Under the pieces are notes generated by a model that was not told where the DNA came from, did no database searches, and worked only from the letters and a program-made list of their open reading frames with translations. A program made the translations under genes and the position numbers. DNA of 64,000 nt. Origin: M0108 sp963841065. Its GTDB lineage: Bacteria > Pseudomonadota > Gammaproteobacteria > Chromatiales > Chromatiaceae. Every line of letters begins with the position of its first letter. Position 1 is the stretch's first letter. Location of the stretch: the NCBI GenBank assembly GCA_963841065.1, contig CAWJBI010000007.1, positions 1-64,000 on the forward strand. Direction: 5' to 3'. This document shows positions 40,477-49,118 of this stretch, piece by piece.

Positions 40477-41694
40477 ATGCCTATTTCAGCCGATTCGATG
40501 ACTTTCGCGGGCACTGACCTGGGGGCGGGCGAGGACCCGGTGGCGCTGGAACATAGCCTCCGTCTGGCGGACTTGATCCGCGCCGAGGCCATGGCAAGCG
40601 GGGGGGCCCTGCCCTTTGATCGCTTCATGGAACTGGCCCTCTATGCCCCCGGACTGGGCTATTACGTCGCCGGGGCGCGTAAGTTTGGTTGGGGCGGGGA
40701 TTTCGTGACCGCCCCCGCTATCTCGCCCCTCTTTGGCCTATGCCTGGCCCGCCAGTGTCGCGAAGTCCTGGCGGCCCTGGGCGGTGGCGATATCCTGGAA
40801 CTGGGCGCCGGCGCCGGCGACCTGGCGGCGGACCTCATCGATGGCCTCAAGGCCGCGGCTTGTCTCCCCGGCCGCTATCTCATCCTGGAACCTGGCCCCG
40901 AGTTGCGCGAGCGTCAGCGTGACCTGCTCCAGGACCGCCATCCGGATGTGATGGACCGCATCCAGTGGCTCGATGACCTGCCGCCGGGATTTTCCGGCGT
41001 GCTGGTCGCCAACGAGGTCCTGGACGCCCTGCCGGTGCATCGCTTCCAGGTCCGCGAGGAGGGCGCGGTTGCGGAAATCCTGGTCAAGCCCCGGGGCGTC
41101 GGCTGGGAGGAGGTGGGGGCGGAGCCTCGGAGCCAGGGCCTGACGGAGGCGGTTCAGGCCCTCTGGGCCCAGGGCCTGGCACAAAAGCCCGGCTATGCCT
41201 CCGAGATCAATCTGCGACTGGGTCCCTGGATTCACGCCCTGGCGGCGTCTATGGACCACGGCCTGATGTTGCTGATCGACTATGGCTACGACCGGGCCGA
41301 CTATTATCGGCCCGAGCGTGGCATGGGAACCCTGATGTGCCATTATCGCCACCAGGCCCATGGCGACCCCTATGTGCATCTGGGTCTCCAGGACATCACG
41401 GCCCATGTGGATTTCTCGGCGGCGGCCAGCGCGGGCCGGGTAGCGGGTTTGGCGGTCGCGGGGTTCACGACCCAGGCGCATTTCCTGATCGCACTGGGCC
41501 TCGACGACTTGCTGGCGGAGCGCATGAGCGGCGATCCGGGTACCACCGAGGGGGATCTGAAGTGGCTGCTCGGGGCCAAGCAACTGCTGATGCCCAGTGC
41601 CATGGGGGAACGCTTTCGCGTCTTGGGCCTGGCCAAGGATCTCGGTCGGACTTGGACTGGTTTTTCGCTACGAGACTTGCGCGGCCGCTTGTGA
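40477..41694 (+). CDS. MidA/NDUFAF7-family SAM-dependent methyltransferase
   Basis: 405 residues. Family signature GGDFVTAPAISPLFG near residue 70, the SAM motif ILELGAGAGDLA near 105 and VLVANEVLDALPVHRF near 172, and LMLLIDYGYDRADYY near 265. In mitochondria NDUFAF7 methylates an arginine of complex I subunit NDUFS2; the bacterial role is not settled. The start may be the ATG at 40498. Located 3.3 kb from an NDUFAF6-like gene in this window. Confidence 0.85.
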   Translation: MPISADSMTFAGTDLGAGEDPVALEHSLRLADLIRAEAMASGGALPFDRFMELALYAPGLGYYVAGARKFGWGGDFVTAPAISPLFGLCLARQCREVLAALGGGDILELGAGAGDLAADLIDGLKAAACLPGRYLILEPGPELRERQRDLLQDRHPDVMDRIQWLDDLPPGFSGVLVANEVLDALPVHRFQVREEGAVAEILVKPRGVGWEEVGAEPRSQGLTEAVQALWAQGLAQKPGYASEINLRLGPWIHALAASMDHGLMLLIDYGYDRADYYRPERGMGTLMCHYRHQAHGDPYVHLGLQDITAHVDFSAAASAGRVAGLAVAGFTTQAHFLIALGLDDLLAERMSGDPGTTEGDLKWLLGAKQLLMPSAMGERFRVLGLAKDLGRTWTGFSLRDLRGRL

Positions 41695-41709
41695 GGGCCG
41701 GAGGTGTGG

Positions 41710-42210
41710 CTATTCGCTATCGGCCAGCATAGAGCGTGACGGTCGCTCCCCAGAGGCCAGGTTGGCATGGGCGCGATTCATGCGCTTGGCCACCAGATCG
41801 CCATAGTTCCGGGCGCCGTTAAAGCCGACGAGGGCAGGGGCAAGCATCTCGCCTTCCGGGCTGAGGAAGAGAAGGGTCGGGGTGGCGAAGATGCCGTAAC
41901 GGGCCAGGAAGAGACGGGTGCGGATACGCTCACCATCGAAGTCGGTGACCTTGCCACCCTCATCCCGGGAGATCTCTTGGGTGACCGCCCCCTGTTCCAG
42001 GGTGCCACGCGTCGCGGGGGCTTCGAGGAATTCCTGGCGCAGGCGTTCGCAGTAGCCGCAATCGGTCCCCGTGATCAGGAGAGCGACGGGCAAACCCCGT
42101 TCCCGTGCCTCGGCCCCGACTTTGGCCCAGTCAAAATAATTTTCGGCGGCTACCGGACCGGCCTGGGCCAGCAGGGAAATAATCAGAGCCTTGGCGAGTC
42201 TGGACAACAT
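41710..42210 (-). CDS. Periplasmic thioredoxin-fold protein
   Basis: 166 residues. Signal peptide (MLSRLAKALIISLLAQAGPVAA) and a thioredoxin domain with CGYC at residues 51-54 and the cis-proline stretch FATPTLLFL. It resembles SoxW/DsbD-type reductases and fits disulfide or haem-thiol reduction in the periplasm. It converges with the MidA gene, whose stop is 15 bases from its own. A candidate promoter lies upstream. Confidence 0.8.
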   Translation of the reverse strand: MLSRLAKALIISLLAQAGPVAAENYFDWAKVGAEARERGLPVALLITGTDCGYCERLRQEFLEAPATRGTLEQGAVTQEISRDEGGKVTDFDGERIRTRLFLARYGIFATPTLLFLSPEGEMLAPALVGFNGARNYGDLVAKRMNRAHANLASGERPSRSMLADSE

Positions 42211-42251
42211 GACGGCGCGGTTTGCTTCGGGGCAGAATTTATCTGTTAGTG

Positions 42252-42280
42252 AGAATATATTATTTTGCTAATATTTGCAA
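42252..42280 (-). promoter_or_regulatory. Candidate promoter for the thioredoxin-fold gene
   Basis: Read on the minus strand: TTGCAA (42275-42280), a 17-base spacer and TATTCT (42252-42257), within an AT-rich stretch that stands out from the GC-rich surroundings. The elements are 4/6 matches each. Confidence 0.3.
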
Positions 42281-42361
42281 TTGTTAATGTTTCGGTGCGC
42301 AAGCGGGATGGTCCTCCGGGGGGTTGGGGAAGGGGTATCGACAAGGGGGTAGGGAGCTTCC

Positions 42362-43156
42362 ATGACCCTGATTGAAATCTTCGCCTATCTGGTGACCGGG
42401 GTCTTCTCGGGCTTGCTGGCGGGTTTGCTGGGACTGGGGGGCGGGGTACTGATCGTCCCCTCGCTGATCCTGGTCTTTGGCCATCTGGGCTTTACCCCGG
42501 AATGGATCGCGCATCTGGCGGTGGGCACTTCCTTGGCTACCATCATTGGCACCGGGGGCGCCTCGGCCCTAGCCCATCATCGGCGTGGCGCGGTGCGCTG
42601 GGACCTGGTCCGCAGGCTGGCGCCGGGGATAGTCCTGGGGGCCTGGGCGGGCGCGGCCCTGGCGGGCCTACTGCCTCAGGCCTGGCTGCAGCGTCTGTTC
42701 GGCGTCTTCTTGCTCTATGTCGGGGCACGCATGTTGCTCCCCCGGGGGGAGATGCCGAGGATTATCGCGCCTGGCCCATTGGGGCTGGCGATGGCGGGGG
42801 GGGGGATTGGCGCCCTCTCCGCCATCGTGGGTATCGGTGGCGGGACCCTGACGGTGCCTTACCTGGTCAAGACGGGCTTGACCATGCGTCAAGCCGTGGC
42901 CTCCTCGAGTGCCTGTGGCCTGCCGATCGCCATGGCCGGGGCCATCGGTTTCATGGTCACGGGCTGGGGCAGGGAGGGGCTGCCCGGGATGAGCACGGGG
43001 TTCGTCTATTGGCCAGCGGTTCTGGGTATCCTGGTGACCAGCATGCCCATGGCGCCCCTGGGCGCCCGGCTGGCTCACAGCCTGCCGCTCCCCATCCTGA
43101 CCCGCATCTTCGGGGTCCTGCTGTTGCTGGTGGCCGCCAAGTTGCTGCTGGGCTGA
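42362..43156 (+). CDS. TSUP (TauE/SafE) family permease
   Basis: 264 residues and about eight membrane helices. The duplicated family motif is visible in GLLAGLLGLGGGVLIVPSLI near residue 20 and GALSAIVGIGGGTLTVPYLV near 150. TSUP proteins export sulfite, sulfonates or other small anions; the substrate cannot be read from the sequence. The GGTAGGGAGC stretch before the ATG acts as ribosome site. Confidence 0.85.
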   Translation: MTLIEIFAYLVTGVFSGLLAGLLGLGGGVLIVPSLILVFGHLGFTPEWIAHLAVGTSLATIIGTGGASALAHHRRGAVRWDLVRRLAPGIVLGAWAGAALAGLLPQAWLQRLFGVFLLYVGARMLLPRGEMPRIIAPGPLGLAMAGGGIGALSAIVGIGGGTLTVPYLVKTGLTMRQAVASSSACGLPIAMAGAIGFMVTGWGREGLPGMSTGFVYWPAVLGILVTSMPMAPLGARLAHSLPLPILTRIFGVLLLLVAAKLLLG

Positions 43157-43179
43157 TCAGCCTGAAGCGGTTGAACGGG

Positions 43180-43890
43180 TTACTTCTCGGTCGTGGCGGG
43201 GGGGAACTGGGGCGCCGGTTGATCTAACCAGAGTCGCCGGTAGAGAAAATGGTCGCCATTTCTGTCGCGCAGTGCCAGTCGGCCATCGGACTCGGCGAAG
43301 TCAAAGGGGCTGATGTGGGCGTTTTCCAGGTTATACATGGCCAGGCGGTCGCCGCTCAATTGAATGTAGCCGTCCACATAACCGCTGGAGCCCGGGTAGA
43401 TGCGAAATCGGTTGCCCTGGACAATGAGGAGTTCGCCATTGCGGCCCTCCCAGATCCCGTCCAATCGGGAACCGGGGGAGGAGGACAGGGCTCCGCCGCT
43501 GGACCCTGGAAGTTTCATGCCCTCGGTCATCTGCTTCATGACCTCGCCGCCCTTGCCTATGAGACCGGAAGGGTCGCCGCTGGGCGCCGACCAGGACGAG
43601 GCACCGGGCATGCCGGTCATGCCAGGAATGGACAGGCCGCCGGGCATGCCGCTGAGGGGCACTGGGAGCGTGGTCATGGGTAGGCCAGGGCTGGCCGGGG
43701 GATTGAGGAAGCCCATGGCTTCCATCATCCGGGCCATGGCATCCGCCATGGCCACCCTGGGCGCGGCGCTAGGATCCTCGGCCGCGGCCCCGGTGGTCAG
43801 GAGCAGGGTGAGGGCTAGGACCAGGGTTCTGATCGGGTTATCGATCAGGGCTTGGATCGGAACTGGGATAGGGCCATGGGATTGGATCAT
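43180..43890 (-). CDS. Exported protein of unknown function with a Pro/Gly/Met-rich linker
   Basis: About 236 residues from the ATG at 43890 (a start at 43935 is also in frame). A hydrophobic segment RTLVLALTLLLTTGAAAED looks like a signal peptide. A low-complexity linker rich in Met, Pro, Gly and Ser (many PGM units) follows, then a compact C-terminal domain with LDGIWEGRNGELLIVQGNRFRIYPG and YRRLWLDQ, which looks like a small beta-sheet. No family recognised. Confidence 0.65.
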   Translation of the reverse strand: MIQSHGPIPVPIQALIDNPIRTLVLALTLLLTTGAAAEDPSAAPRVAMADAMARMMEAMGFLNPPASPGLPMTTLPVPLSGMPGGLSIPGMTGMPGASSWSAPSGDPSGLIGKGGEVMKQMTEGMKLPGSSGGALSSSPGSRLDGIWEGRNGELLIVQGNRFRIYPGSSGYVDGYIQLSGDRLAMYNLENAHISPFDFAESDGRLALRDRNGDHFLYRRLWLDQPAPQFPPATTEK

Positions 43891-44060
43891 CCGGGGTAAA
43901 ATCTCGTTGCGGCCGAGTGTAGGGGCCTGGGTCATGGATGACGCTTGGTGAAGGTTTGCAGTCTAACAAAAGCTGGCTAGCCTCGCCCCGGTCTTGGCCC
44001 ACCTGCTTTTCGCCTCTCAGGCGTTATGATGCCCGCTGATGCCTACACCAGGAGCGCCCC

Positions 44061-44879
44061 ATGAGTCCGGAACTAATCAGCCTCTGTCACATTCTGCGGG
44101 CCGCCGCGCGTAGCGAGATCCTGCCCCGCTTTCAGCACCCGGATGCCAGGGCCAAGGCCGATGGCAGCCTGGTCACGGCGGCGGATTTGGGGACCCAGGC
44201 CTTTATCCTCGCCGAACTTTGCGATCGCTTTCCCGGCGTGCCCGTGCTGGGCGAGGAGATGACGGCCGAGGAGCAAGGGGCCTTGCTGGGGGGCGCCCAA
44301 GGCAACATCTGGTGTCTGGATCCCCTTGATGGCACCAGCAATTTCGCGGGTAGCTTCCCCTTTTTCGGGATCTCGCTGGCCCTGCTCGAGGGCGGACAGG
44401 CTCGCTTGGGCCTGGTGCTGGACCCGGTCCGTGATGAGTGCTTTGCCGCCGAGCGGGGGGTGGGCGCCTGGCTGAATGGGCAGCCCCTGCAGCTGGCCCC
44501 CGCCAGTGAGGCCCTCAAGGATGCACTGGCCCTGGTGGATATCAAGCGGTTGCCGGTGGAGGTCCTGATGCGCCTCGGTGGCAACGCCCCTTACCGCTCG
44601 CAGCGCAGTCTGGGCGCGGTTGCCCTGGAGTGGTGTTGGCTGGCGGCGGGGCGGGCGCGGCTCTATCTGCATGGCGGACAGCGGCTGTGGGATTGGGCTG
44701 CCGGGCGCCTCATCGCCAGCGAGGCGGGGGTCCAGAGCCGGCTCATTGGCCCGGGGGGTGGCAGGGTTCCGGTTGAACTGTCGCTGGAGCCCTGCATGGC
44801 GGTGGCCGCCGCCAATCAGGCCTTGCTGGAGCATTGGACGGCCTGGCTGGGGTTGGGGTCGGCCGAAAATGGCCTTTGA
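44061..44879 (+). CDS. Inositol monophosphatase family protein
   Basis: 272 residues. Metal-binding motifs: GEEMT near residue 68, DPLDGTSNF near 91-99 and WDWAAG near 217, with VLDPVRDECFAAERGVGAWLNG between. Related to SuhB and CysQ; the exact sugar phosphate (inositol phosphate, PAP or fructose bisphosphate) is not decidable. Monocistronic or paired with the following Sel1 gene 85 bases downstream. Confidence 0.85.
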   Translation: MSPELISLCHILRAAARSEILPRFQHPDARAKADGSLVTAADLGTQAFILAELCDRFPGVPVLGEEMTAEEQGALLGGAQGNIWCLDPLDGTSNFAGSFPFFGISLALLEGGQARLGLVLDPVRDECFAAERGVGAWLNGQPLQLAPASEALKDALALVDIKRLPVEVLMRLGGNAPYRSQRSLGAVALEWCWLAAGRARLYLHGGQRLWDWAAGRLIASEAGVQSRLIGPGGGRVPVELSLEPCMAVAAANQALLEHWTAWLGLGSAENGL

Positions 44880-44963
44880 TTCTGGCAGGCTGGCCCTCAG
44901 CTTGGGGGCTCCGATGGCCGCCCCAGTGCCGCCAATTCGCAACAAGAGGCTGGAGCTAGACCC

Positions 44964-45407
44964 ATGACCGACACGATTTCCAACTACGATATGCAAATTG
45001 GCAGCGGCATCGCTGCCTTTGAGGCCAAACACTTCGCACGCGCCTCGGGTCTGCTGTCTCCCTTGGCGGAGGCCGGTGACCCCCAGGCCCAATATCGCAT
45101 GGCGATCATGGCCCAGAACGGCCTGGGAATGCATGAGAACCATGGCATGGCCTTCCGCTTCATGAAGGCCGCCGCCGAGGCCGGCCTGGACATTGCCCAG
45201 CATGGCCTGGGCTTCATGTTCCTGGAAGGCGAATGCACCGAAAAGGACCCCGTACAGGCGGCGCACTGGTTTCGCCTGGCCGCCGAGCAGGGACTGATAG
45301 GCTCCCAGACCACCTTGGCGATGTTGTACCAGGAGGGGCTGGGCGTGGCGAAAGACCCCGACGAGGCCCGCAAATGGTATCGCCGGGCCGGTTTCGACGA
45401 GGTCTGA
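44964..45407 (+). CDS. Sel1-repeat protein
   Basis: 147 residues made of three to four Sel1 (TPR-like) repeats, seen in AQYRMAIMAQNGLG, AQHGLGFMFLEGE and SQTTLAMLYQEGLGVAKDPDEARKWYRRA. No signal peptide, so probably cytosolic, acting in protein-protein contacts. A clear ribosome site GGAGC lies before the ATG. Confidence 0.85.
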   Translation: MTDTISNYDMQIGSGIAAFEAKHFARASGLLSPLAEAGDPQAQYRMAIMAQNGLGMHENHGMAFRFMKAAAEAGLDIAQHGLGFMFLEGECTEKDPVQAAHWFRLAAEQGLIGSQTTLAMLYQEGLGVAKDPDEARKWYRRAGFDEV

Positions 45408-45499
45408 CGGGCTGGCTCGGTCAGGTAGTCGGGTCCAGGGCCTGGTGTCATGATGCCGGGGTTCACCTCGCCTAAGCCCAACCACCCGATGGGCCCGAT

Positions 45500-47230
45500 T
45501 CACTCGATCATCTGACTCAACCCATGCCCCGGCTTGACCATGGGCAGCACATCTTCTGTCTTGTCGATCCAGATGTCCACCAGGGTGGGGCCCGGAGTGG
45601 CCAGGGCCTCCTGAATGCCCTCCCACAGCCGGGCGGTCTCGGTGATGCGCGTGGCGCGGATGCGTGGATAGACCTGTTCCAGGCCTAAGAGATCCGGGAT
45701 CTGACGGCGGCAGGCGGGGTCGGTCAGGGTGCAGTCGGGTTTGCACTCGGCGCTGCGCGCCAGGCAGGTCTCGTAGTGATGGCCCCCGTCCATCATGTCC
45801 TCCCACTGGCGCACCATGCCCAGGAAGCTGTTGTTCAGCACAAACATCTTCACCGGGATGCGGTTCGCGGCCACCGTGGCCAATTCCTGGATATTCATCT
45901 GGAAACTGCCATCGCCATCAATCAGAACCAGGGGCTTGTCGGGATTGGCGAACCAGGCGCCGATGGCCGCGGGTAGGCCAAAGCCCATGGTGCCCAGTCC
46001 GCCAGAGCTGATCCACTGACGCGGCCGGGAAAAGCGGTAGTACTGGGCCGCCCACATCTGATGCTGTCCGACCCCCGTCACCAGGATGGCATCGCCCTCC
46101 GTGAGGCTGGAAATGGCCTCGATCACCGCCTGGGGCTTGATGTGCTCGGTCTGGAGATAAGGCTTGGGCATCTGGAGGCGCCAGTGGGCCACCTGGGCCA
46201 TCCAGTCTGGGTGCCGGGCGCGCTGGCCGAAGCCAAGGCCATATTCGAGGAAGCTCTTGAGGTCCGCGGTCAGGGACAGGTCGGCGCGGATGCGCTTGTC
46301 CAATTCGGAGGGGTCTATGTCCACGTGGGCGATGCACTTGCCCTTGGCAAAGTCCTTGACCGCCACGCGATCATCGAAACGGCCCCCCAGGGTCAGGATC
46401 AGGTCCGCCTCGCGGAGGGCATAGTTCGCCGGGATGGCGCCGTGCATGCCCGGCATGCCCAGGTTGTAGGGGCTATGGAAGGGGATGACCCCCAAGGCGT
46501 TGAAGGTGGTGGAGACCGGCACATCGAAGCGCTCGGCGAAGACTTGCAGGGCCTCGGCCGCGCTGGCATGAATGATGCCGCCGCCAGCCTTGATGACCGG
46601 CCGGTGCGCCTTGGCCAGGGCATCGAGAATGGCGTCCGCGGCCTGGCGGTCAAAGGGGCAGGTCTCGCGGTGACGCAAGCGCGGGCTATTGCCCGTGACG
46701 GCAGTTGCCAACTGGACGTCCTTGCAGATATCCACCACCACGGGGCCGGGCCGTCCGCCCTGGGCAAGGGCGAAGGCCTCCCGCAGCACCCACTCCAGAT
46801 CACGCACATCCTTGACCAGATAGTTGTGCTTGGAGATGGGCCGGGTCATGCCGATGGTGTCCACCTCCTGAAAGGCGTCCGTGCCGATGGCGAAGCTGGG
46901 CACCTGGCCGGTGATGAAGAGGGTGGGGATGGAATCCTTGTGGGCGTCGGCGATGGGGGTGACCAGGTTGGTGGCGCCGGGACCCGAGGTGGCCAGGGCC
47001 ACTCCCACCCGGCCGCTGGTACGGGCATAGCCCTCCGCCGCGTGTCCCGCCCCCCCTTCCTGGCGACAGAGGATGAATTGCGGTGACTTCTGCCCGCGCC
47101 GCATGCGCTTGTTCAACTCCACATGCAAGGGAATGACGGCCCCGCCCGTGTGCCCGAAGATGTGTTCCACGCCGAGATCGACGAGGGTATCGAAAAAGAG
47201 GCTGGCGCCGGTCTGATTGGGGCTAGACAT
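45500..47230 (-). CDS. ilvB: Acetolactate synthase large subunit with a Cys-rich insertion
   Basis: Thiamine-diphosphate enzyme, first common step of valine/leucine/isoleucine synthesis; 576 residues. Catalytic glutamate and FAD-binding regions are normal (RQEGGAGHAAEGYARTSG, ATSGPGATNL), as is the ThDP motif GDGSFQMNIQELATVAANRIPVKMFVLNN. After MVRQWEDMMDGGHHYET, where relatives have a short DLSDNPDF-type linker, there is an insertion with Cys489, 496, 500 and 507 (spacing CX6CX3CX6C). No ilvN/ilvH small subunit is adjacent. ilvD lies 16 kb away at the window end. Confidence 0.9.
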   Translation of the reverse strand: MSSPNQTGASLFFDTLVDLGVEHIFGHTGGAVIPLHVELNKRMRRGQKSPQFILCRQEGGAGHAAEGYARTSGRVGVALATSGPGATNLVTPIADAHKDSIPTLFITGQVPSFAIGTDAFQEVDTIGMTRPISKHNYLVKDVRDLEWVLREAFALAQGGRPGPVVVDICKDVQLATAVTGNSPRLRHRETCPFDRQAADAILDALAKAHRPVIKAGGGIIHASAAEALQVFAERFDVPVSTTFNALGVIPFHSPYNLGMPGMHGAIPANYALREADLILTLGGRFDDRVAVKDFAKGKCIAHVDIDPSELDKRIRADLSLTADLKSFLEYGLGFGQRARHPDWMAQVAHWRLQMPKPYLQTEHIKPQAVIEAISSLTEGDAILVTGVGQHQMWAAQYYRFSRPRQWISSGGLGTMGFGLPAAIGAWFANPDKPLVLIDGDGSFQMNIQELATVAANRIPVKMFVLNNSFLGMVRQWEDMMDGGHHYETCLARSAECKPDCTLTDPACRRQIPDLLGLEQVYPRIRATRITETARLWEGIQEALATPGPTLVDIWIDKTEDVLPMVKPGHGLSQMIE

Positions 47231-47369
47231 GGTGGGGGACCGCTGGCTGGGGAATGACTGGGCCTATCCTGACGCCGTTGGCGCCCTGGAATCAAGATGA
47301 GGTTGTCGGGAGTTGACGAGGTGTCAGGGGGATGAGGCGAAGGGAATGGCTGTGAGAAGGCCATGGCCT

Positions 47370-47410
47370 GATCGCGATCCGGCGCGGATCCCGCCGCGCC
47401 GATCGCGATC
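47370..47410. repeat. Long imperfect inverted repeat between ilvB and the SleB-like gene
   Basis: GATCGCGATC (47370-47379), a bulged C, GGCGCGG, loop ATCCCG, CCGCGCC, GATCGCGATC (47401-47410). The 17-base arms are perfect apart from the bulge. It is downstream of the SleB-like gene (which ends at 47437) and 140 bases upstream of ilvB on the same strand; no T tract follows. Confidence 0.6.
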
Positions 47411-47436
47411 GCTAACCCCGCGCGGGGTCTTGGGCG

Positions 47437-48087
47437 TCAGGCCGCGGCCTTGGCCGGCTTGTAAAAGATGTGGTTACCAATGCGGGTGGTTTTCTTGAAG
47501 GTGCGGGACCAATCGGGTTTGACGCGGGTCGCATGGAAATAAAGGGCGCCCTGGGTGGGATCCTTATGCAGACCGTCCAGGGTCTTGCGGGCAATTTCCA
47601 GGGAATCTTGCCAAGCATCGGAGTCCTTGGGGGGCGACTTGGGCTTCTGGCACCACCAGGAAAACTGGCAACTCTTCTTGTCGCGCTGCTTGACGACACC
47701 GCAGACCGACTTGGGGAAGGCATCGGACTTGACGCGGTTGAGGGTGACGGCGGCCACGGCCTGCTTACCGGTATGTGACTCCGCGCCGGCCTCGTGAAAG
47801 ATGTTGAGGGCCAGGCAGTGCAGTTCCGCATCAAGGTTGCCGGTGCTCTTGACCGATCGGGAGTTAGAGGCTTTTGCCTTCGTGAGTTCGGGTTTGCGGG
47901 CCTTGGGGGTATCGCCGTCGCCGCCGCTGGCCTCGGTATCGCGAGCGGGCTTTTGGCGGTTTTTGGCATCCTCGTCAAGGGCGAGGGGGAGCGGGGATTC
48001 ATGGGCCAGGTTAGCCGAGGCCGGGTTCATCGGGGCGGAAGCCATGATGCTAGCCGCGAGAATCAGGGTGCGGACATCCAGGTTCAT
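47437..48087 (-). CDS. Exported SleB-like cell-wall hydrolase
   Basis: 216 residues. N-terminal hydrophobic segment (LILAASIMASAPMNPASA) then a charged linker (about residues 30-85) and a Hydrolase_2 domain: ELHCLALNIFHEAGAES with Glu99 as the likely catalytic acid, CGVVKQRDKKSCQFSWWCQ and ALYFHATRVKPDWSR. SleB-type enzymes are lytic transglycosylases; here probably a peptidoglycan remodelling enzyme. A promoter is predicted at 48130-48158. Confidence 0.85.
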   Translation of the reverse strand: MNLDVRTLILAASIMASAPMNPASANLAHESPLPLALDEDAKNRQKPARDTEASGGDGDTPKARKPELTKAKASNSRSVKSTGNLDAELHCLALNIFHEAGAESHTGKQAVAAVTLNRVKSDAFPKSVCGVVKQRDKKSCQFSWWCQKPKSPPKDSDAWQDSLEIARKTLDGLHKDPTQGALYFHATRVKPDWSRTFKKTTRIGNHIFYKPAKAAA

Positions 48088-48129
48088 GATCTAAATCCTC
48101 ATGACAAATCATTAAGTCAGGAGGTGGAT

Positions 48130-48158
48130 ATGGTATGGTTTTCCCTATACCCAGTCAA
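48130..48158 (-). promoter_or_regulatory. Candidate promoter for the SleB-like gene
   Basis: Read on the minus strand: TTGACT (48153-48158), a 17-base spacer and TACCAT (48130-48135), 43 bases before the start codon. Confidence 0.45.
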
Positions 48159-48384
48159 TACCTAGGAATTGTTGAGAAGATAATTTGTTTATAATCAATT
48201 ATATAAAATAGTATGCCAAGGGTGCCGAGACGCTGTTAGTGCCCGAAATTGCGTTGACCCGCAGCGCTGGATAACTGTGTGCCCGCTTGAATCAAGCCAT
48301 TCCCAATCATGGGCGATGCTTCGACCATGGCGGGCGGCAAAAATTTATAAAATATTGAAATAATAAAAATTAATTGGGTTGAGG
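48159..48384. other. AT-rich non-coding region between the SleB-like gene and tpm
   Basis: Markedly AT-rich compared with the rest of the window (stretches such as TTATATAAAATAG and ATTTATAAAATATTG). No gene, repeat or terminator with a T tract is evident. It may hold further promoter elements for the SleB-like gene. Confidence 0.5.
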
Positions 48385-49056
48385 TCATGGGTCCGGGGTC
48401 TGGAATGGTCTCAGGCCGTAAACCCGTTCCAACATGCGCGTCAGGCCTTGGGCGCGGTAGCGCGGGTTCGTGGCGAAGAGATCTAGGACCGCGAACTCGG
48501 TGAGGCGAAAGCGCTCGGCGAACAGGGCGCGGATCTCTTGGTCGGTCACGGCAAAGGGCGGTCCGGCCCGCTCGGCCTGGTCATAGTCCAGGCTGACGAG
48601 GAGTCCGCTGACCGCCGGCGGTAGCAGGACATGGAGGTGACGGGCGTAGCGGGTCCGCAGTGCGGTTGGCAGGGCGATCAGGGCGGCGCGGTCGAAGAGG
48701 GCGGTCACGTCCGCGACCTGTTCCGGCCTCAGATCGAAGAAGTCACCACAGAGGATTTCCAATTCGTCGATGCGGTAACGGGTGAAGGGTGGTTCAGGGC
48801 TGATGGCGGGCGTCAGGCCGTTTTCGGAGAAAAAGGCCTCGACCCCGAGGGCGCTGATCTCAATCCCCAGGACTCGGTAACCCTCCCCCGCCAGCCAGAG
48901 CAGGTCCCGGCTCTTGCCACAGAGGGGTACCAGGACGCGGGCGCCGGCCTCCACCCCGGGCGGTGGCCAATAAGCCTGGAGGTGCGGATTGATGTCGTCC
49001 TGGTGCCAGCCGGTTTCACCCTTGAGCCAGCGTTGGTGCCAAAAGTCATGATCCAT
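48385..49056 (-). CDS. tpm: Thiopurine S-methyltransferase family
   Basis: 223 residues. Start FWHQRWLKGETGWHQ and SAM-binding VLVPLCGKSRDLLWLAGEGYRVLGIEIS are the family signature. In bacteria Tpm methylates selenium/tellurium oxyanions and thiopurines. It is leftward, 60 bases from the end of hemL, and may be co-transcribed with it. Confidence 0.9.
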   Translation of the reverse strand: MDHDFWHQRWLKGETGWHQDDINPHLQAYWPPPGVEAGARVLVPLCGKSRDLLWLAGEGYRVLGIEISALGVEAFFSENGLTPAISPEPPFTRYRIDELEILCGDFFDLRPEQVADVTALFDRAALIALPTALRTRYARHLHVLLPPAVSGLLVSLDYDQAERAGPPFAVTDQEIRALFAERFRLTEFAVLDLFATNPRYRAQGLTRMLERVYGLRPFQTPDP

Positions 49057-49118
49057 GGTTGCTGGGTTCCCGTGCGGGTCGGTGGGGTGCTGACAAACCC
49101 GGCTGGCCCTGTTTTGCC

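Noticed and set aside
44073..45806. A 577-codon minus-strand frame across the inositol phosphatase and Sel1 genes
   Set aside because: Antisense to two well-supported genes with no recognised domain; GC-driven frame.
46061..47086. 341-codon plus-strand frame opposite ilvB
   Set aside because: Antisense to a highly conserved enzyme; no start context or domain.
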